Shown in pieces: positions 59,793 to 64,000 of a stretch of DNA of 64,000 bases. The notes under the pieces are model-generated. The model ran no database searches and was not told where the DNA came from. It saw only the letters and a list, made by a program, of their open reading frames with translations. The DNA is from Nocardia salmonicida NBRC 13393 (GTDB lineage Bacteria; Actinomycetota; Actinomycetes; Mycobacteriales; Mycobacteriaceae): the NCBI RefSeq assembly GCF_001613085.1, contig NZ_BDBR01000008.1, positions 1 to 64,000 on the forward strand, given 5' to 3'. The first letter of the stretch is position 1, and each line of letters begins with the position of its first letter. Position numbers and translations under genes: made by a program.

Positions 59793-60742
59793 AGCATTTG
59801 CTGACGGTCGCCGACCTGGATCGCGGCACCGCCACCGAACTCCTCGACGAAGCCGAGCGCTTCGAACAGGCCCTGCTCGGCCGCGAGGTGAAGAAGCTGC
59901 CCACCCTGCGGGGCCGCACCGTGATGACGGTGTTCTACGAGAACTCCACGCGCACCCGGGTGTCCTTCGAGGTCGCGGGCAAGTGGATGAGCGCCGACGT
60001 GATCAATGTCAGCGCGTCGAGTTCTTCTGTCTCCAAAGGCGAATCGCTGCGCGACACCGCGCTCACCCTGCACGCGGCGGGCGCCGACGCGCTGATCGTG
60101 CGCCACCCGGCCTCGGGCGCCGCGCACCAGATCGCGCGCTGGATGGAGCAGTGGGCGCGCGAGGAGAACCGCGTCGCCCCGTCGATCATCAACGCCGGCG
60201 ACGGCACCCACCAGCACCCCACCCAGGCCCTGCTCGACGCACTCACCCTGCGTCAGCGCCTCGGTGACATCGAGGGCAAGCGGATCGTGCTGGTCGGCGA
60301 CATCCTGCACAGCCGGGTCGCCCGCTCCAATGTCTCCCTGCTCGACACGCTCGGCGCCGAAGTGGTGCTGGTCGCGCCGCGCACCCTGCTGCCCGTCGGC
60401 GTGGATGCCTGGCCCTGCCGGGTCTCGAGCTCGCTCGACGCCGAATTGCCCGGTGCCGACGCGGTGATGATGTTGCGCGTGCAGGCGGAGCGGATGAACG
60501 GCGGGTTCTTCCCGTCGGCCCGCGAATATTCGATCAACTACGGACTGTCCGAGCGCAGGCTCGCGCTGCTCGGCGACGACGCCGTCGTCCTGCACCCTGG
60601 CCCGATGCTGCGCGGTATGGAAATCGCCTCTGCGGTCGCGGATTCGCCGAAATCGGCTGTGCTGCAGCAGGTCTCGAACGGTGTGCATATGCGGATGGCC
60701 GTGTTGTTCCGGCTGCTCGTCGGCCAGGAGGAAACGGTATGA
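59789..60742 (+). CDS. pyrB: Aspartate carbamoyltransferase catalytic chain
   Basis: This 317-residue enzyme joins carbamoyl phosphate and aspartate. The carbamoyl-phosphate-binding motif [17 protein letters not shown] and [25 protein letters not shown] and [12 protein letters not shown] are present. No pyrI is adjacent. It overlaps pyrR and pyrC (ATGA at 60739-60742). Confidence 0.97.
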   Translation: MKHLLTVADLDRGTATELLDEAERFEQALLGREVKKLPTLRGRTVMTVFYENSTRTRVSFEVAGKWMSADVINVSASSSSVSKGESLRDTALTLHAAGADALIVRHPASGAAHQIARWMEQWAREENRVAPSIINAGDGTHQHPTQALLDALTLRQRLGDIEGKRIVLVGDILHSRVARSNVSLLDTLGAEVVLVAPRTLLPVGVDAWPCRVSSSLDAELPGADAVMMLRVQAERMNGGFFPSAREYSINYGLSERRLALLGDDAVVLHPGPMLRGMEIASAVADSPKSAVLQQVSNGVHMRMAVLFRLLVGQEETV

Positions 60743-62037
60743 GTGAGCTGCTGATCAAGAACGTCAAGCCCTACGGCGAAGGCGACCCCGTCGACGTCCT
60801 GGTGCGCGGCACCGTCATCGCCGACATCGGCACCGGCCTCACCGCGTCCGACGACGCCGAGGTGATCGAGGGCAACGGCCAGATCCTGCTGCCCGGCTTC
60901 GTCGACCTGCACACGCACCTGCGCGAACCCGGCCGCGAAGACACCGAAACCATCGAAACCGGTTCCGCCGCCGCCGCACTGGGCGGCTACACCGCGGTGT
61001 TCGCGATGGCCAACACCAGCCCGGTCGCCGACTCGGTGGTCATCACCGACCACGTGTGGCGTCGCGGCCAGGAAGTCGGCCTCGTGGACGTGTTCCCGGT
61101 CGGTGCCGTGACGGTCGGCCTGCAGGGTAAGCAGCTTGCCGAGATGGGCACCATGGCCGCCGGTATCGGCCAGGTCAGGATGTTCTCCGACGACGGCCAC
61201 TGCGTCGACGACCCGCTGATCATGCGCCGCGCCCTCGAATACGCGAACTCCCTGGGCGTGCTCATCGCCCAGCACGCCGAGGAACCGCGCCTGACCAAGA
61301 ATGCCATCGCCCACGAAGGCCCCAACGCCGCGCGCCTCGGACTGCACGGCTGGCCGCGCGCCGCCGAGGAGTCGATCGTCGCGCGTGACGCACTGCTGGC
61401 CCGCGACGCGAACGCCCGGGTGCACATCTGCCACGCCTCGACCGCGGGCACCGTCGAACTGGTGAAATGGGCCAAGTCCCAGGGCATCTCGATCACCGCC
61501 GAGGTCACCCCGCACCACCTGCTCCTCGACGACTCGCGACTGGAAACCTACGACGCGGTCAACAAGGTGAACCCGCCCCTGCGCGAGTCCACCGACGTGG
61601 CAGCCCTGCGCCAGGCACTGGCCGACGGCGTCATCGACTGCGTCGCCACCGACCACGCTCCGCACGCCGAGCAGGACAAGTGCTGCGAATTCGCGGCTGC
61701 CCGCCCCGGCATGCTCGGCCTCGAGACGGCGCTGTCGATCATCGTGCAGACGATGGTCGAGCCCGGCCTGCTCGACTGGCGCGGCGTCGCGAAGGTGATG
61801 AGCGAGAAGCCCGCCGCGATCGTCGGCCTCGACGACCACGGTCGCCCGATCGCGGTCGGCGAGCCCGCGAACCTCACGCTGATCGACCCCGACGCCGAGT
61901 GGACGGTGCGCGGCGCCGAGCTGGCGAGTATCTCGAACAACACACCGTTCGAGGACATGACGTTCCCGGCCGAGGTCACAGCCACCGTGCTGCGCGGCCG
62001 GGTAACTGCCCGCGAGGGCAAGGCGGTCGGGATCTAG
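60739..62037 (+). CDS. pyrC: Dihydroorotase
   Basis: This 432-residue amidohydrolase cyclises carbamoyl aspartate. The metal-binding motif is [18 protein letters not shown], with a conserved Asp later in [13 protein letters not shown]; a [11 protein letters not shown] segment also fits type I dihydroorotases. In position and length it matches Rv1381. Confidence 0.96.
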   Translation: MSELLIKNVKPYGEGDPVDVLVRGTVIADIGTGLTASDDAEVIEGNGQILLPGFVDLHTHLREPGREDTETIETGSAAAALGGYTAVFAMANTSPVADSVVITDHVWRRGQEVGLVDVFPVGAVTVGLQGKQLAEMGTMAAGIGQVRMFSDDGHCVDDPLIMRRALEYANSLGVLIAQHAEEPRLTKNAIAHEGPNAARLGLHGWPRAAEESIVARDALLARDANARVHICHASTAGTVELVKWAKSQGISITAEVTPHHLLLDDSRLETYDAVNKVNPPLRESTDVAALRQALADGVIDCVATDHAPHAEQDKCCEFAAARPGMLGLETALSIIVQTMVEPGLLDWRGVAKVMSEKPAAIVGLDDHGRPIAVGEPANLTLIDPDAEWTVRGAELASISNNTPFEDMTFPAEVTATVLRGRVTAREGKAVGI

Positions 62038-62049
62038 GGAGGCCAGGAC

Positions 62050-62553
62050 GTGGAAAGAACGCTGTGGGTAGTCGGACTGCTGGCATTTTTCGTGGTGTGC
62101 CTGTGGCTGATGTACCGGGCATGGCAGAAGAAGGCCACGCGGCAGCAGGCACGCATCGGCGAACTGCCGACGGTGCCGGCCGAACTGGGCGCACAACTAC
62201 TGGAACCGACCACCGGGATGTACCTGGGCAGCACCATCGCGCCCAGCTGGCAGGACCGGATCGCGGTCGGTGACCTGGGATTCCGGGCGACCGCCGAACT
62301 GACGCGGTTCGAACGCGGAATTCTGCTCGAACGCGACGGCGCCACGGTGATCTGGATTCCGCAGGAATCGGTGACAGCCGTGCGTACCGAGCGCGGACAC
62401 GCGGGCAAGGTGATGACCGAAAATGGTGTGCTGGTAATTCGCTGGACACTGCCGACCGGAACCGAGATAGATACCGGATTCCGGGGCGACGACAAGACGG
62501 TGTACCCGGCATGGACTGCGGATACCAGGGTGACGACGGGAGACGATGAATGA
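62050..62553 (+). CDS. Small membrane protein of the pyr operon (Rv1382-like)
   Basis: This 167-residue protein has one N-terminal membrane helix (about residues 4-22) and a soluble domain containing [31 protein letters not shown] and [22 protein letters not shown], which looks like a PH-like beta-fold. It sits between pyrC and carA as Rv1382 does in M. tuberculosis. Its role is unknown. The stop overlaps the carA start (ATGA). The start is GTG at 62050. Confidence 0.8.
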   Translation: MERTLWVVGLLAFFVVCLWLMYRAWQKKATRQQARIGELPTVPAELGAQLLEPTTGMYLGSTIAPSWQDRIAVGDLGFRATAELTRFERGILLERDGATVIWIPQESVTAVRTERGHAGKVMTENGVLVIRWTLPTGTEIDTGFRGDDKTVYPAWTADTRVTTGDDE

Positions 62554-63664
62554 GCACAGTGAAGGCAGCCTTGGTGCTCGAGGACGGCCGCGTATTCCGC
62601 GGTACCGCCTTCGGCGCACAGGGCCAGACACTTGGTGAGGCCGTGTTCTGCACGGCGATGACCGGGTACCAGGAAACCCTGACCGACCCCAGCTACGCCC
62701 GCCAGATCGTGGTGGCCACGGCCCCGCAGATCGGCAACACCGGCTGGAACGACGAGGACGACGAGTCCGCCAGGATCTGGGTCGCCGGCTACGCCGTGCG
62801 CGACCCCTCGCGGGTCTCCTCCAACTGGCGCGCCACCGGCACGCTGACCGACGAGCTCGACCGCCAGGACGTGGTCGGCATCGCGGGCATCGACACCCGC
62901 GCGGTGGTCCGCCACCTGCGCAGCCGCGGTTCGATGAAGGCCGGCATCTTCTCCGGCGCCGCGCTGGCCACCGACGAGGAACTCCTCGCGCGGGTCAACG
63001 GACAGGCCTCGATGCTGGGCGCCGACCTCGCCGAAGAGGTCAGCACCGACGCGATGTACACGATCGAACCGATTGGCGATCACAAGTTCACCGTCGTCGC
63101 GGTCGACCTGGGCATCAAGACCAACACTCCGCGCATGTTCGCCGAGCGCGGCGTGCGCACCCACGTGGTGCCGTCGAACACCTCCCTCGACGACATCCTC
63201 GCGCTCAACCCCAACGGCGTGTTCCTGTCGAACGGCCCCGGCGACCCGGCCACCCAGACCGGCGCCATCGCGCTCACCCAGGGCGTGCTCGAGCGCGGAA
63301 TCCCGCTGTTCGGCATCTGCTTCGGCAACCAGATCCTGGGCCGGGCACTGGGTCGCAGCACCTACAAGATGAAGTTCGGCCACCGCGGCATCAACATCCC
63401 GGTGATCGAAGAGGGCACGGGCCGCGTGTCCATCACCGCCCAGAACCACGGCTTCGCTCTCGAAGGCGAGCGCGGCGAGGTGTTCGACACCCCGTTCGGC
63501 AAGGCCGAGGTCTCCCACATCTGCGCCAACGACGGCACCGTCGAAGGGGTCCGGCTGATCGACGGCCGCGCCTTCTCGGTGCAGTACCACCCCGAGGCCG
63601 CCGCAGGCCCGCACGACGCCGCATACCTGTTCGACCGTTTCGCCGGTCTCATGGAAGGAGCCTG

Positions 63665-63665
<1 letters not shown>
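62550..63665 (+). CDS. carA: Carbamoyl-phosphate synthase small subunit
   Basis: This 371-residue subunit hydrolyses glutamine and passes ammonia to CarB. The N-terminal domain is followed by a class I glutamine amidotransferase domain with the nucleophile Cys in [12 protein letters not shown] and the His-Glu pair in [13 protein letters not shown]. It overlaps the upstream membrane-protein gene by 4 bp and carB by 1 bp. Confidence 0.97.

Positions 63666-64000
<335 letters not shown>

Overview
The window is high-GC chromosomal DNA from a mycolic-acid actinomycete, most likely Nocardia or a close relative. This rests on strong G/C codon bias, many GTG starts, and gene neighbourhoods shared with Mycobacterium tuberculosis Rv2530-Rv2582 (hisS, Rv2578c-type radical SAM, aspS, DUF389, rarA, alaS-ruvX-mltG-aroE, aroC-aroK-aroB, pepQ-efp-nusB) and Rv1379-Rv1384 (pyrR-pyrB-pyrC-Rv1382-carA-carB). 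No rRNA, tRNA, CRISPR array or complete insertion sequence was seen.

Region 1 (1-9.5 kb) is a tightly coupled operon resembling a type IV secretion or conjugation apparatus. It holds the tail of an upstream protein, an SCO6880-like membrane protein, a VirB4-like ATPase, an IS3-OrfA-like HTH protein, a lytic transglycosylase/endopeptidase with a degenerate NlpC/P60 domain, a small lipoprotein, a VirD4/TraG-like coupling ATPase and a DUF4913 protein. No relaxase, integrase or att site is visible here.

Region 2 (9.7-43 kb) is mostly core. It contains peptidylprolyl isomerase, hisS, a LexA-box radical SAM gene, an SDR gene with a KstR-type operator, an EspC/EspA-like pair, a zinc metallopeptidase, aspS, DUF389, a kinase-like protein, a siderophore-interacting protein, an ECF42-type sigma factor with its DGPF partner, PhoD, rarA, alaS-ruvX-mltG-aroE, and convergent aroC-aroK-aroB. 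In the latter AroK carries a basic tail of about 275 residues. A lone prepilin peptidase, pepQ, efp and nusB follow.

Region 3 (43-58.8 kb) is accessory: a frameshifted LppU-like gene, a membrane-anchored NERD protein, an alpha/beta-hydrolase fused to a DUF6817-like domain, alkB with a near-consensus SOS box, several regulator/enzyme pairs (HxlR/SnoaL-like, TetR/quinone oxidoreductase, TetR/methyltransferase), transporters, a FAD monooxygenase, a MerR regulator and remnants of HD-domain and HIT genes. Two divergent promoters carry long inverted repeats that look like TetR operators.

Region 4 (59.0-64 kb) is the pyrimidine operon. It begins with a PyrR RNA-binding hairpin that buries the Shine-Dalgarno of a 37-codon leader ORF, whose stop overlaps the pyrR start. 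pyrR, pyrB, pyrC, a small membrane protein gene, carA and carB follow, mostly with start/stop overlaps.
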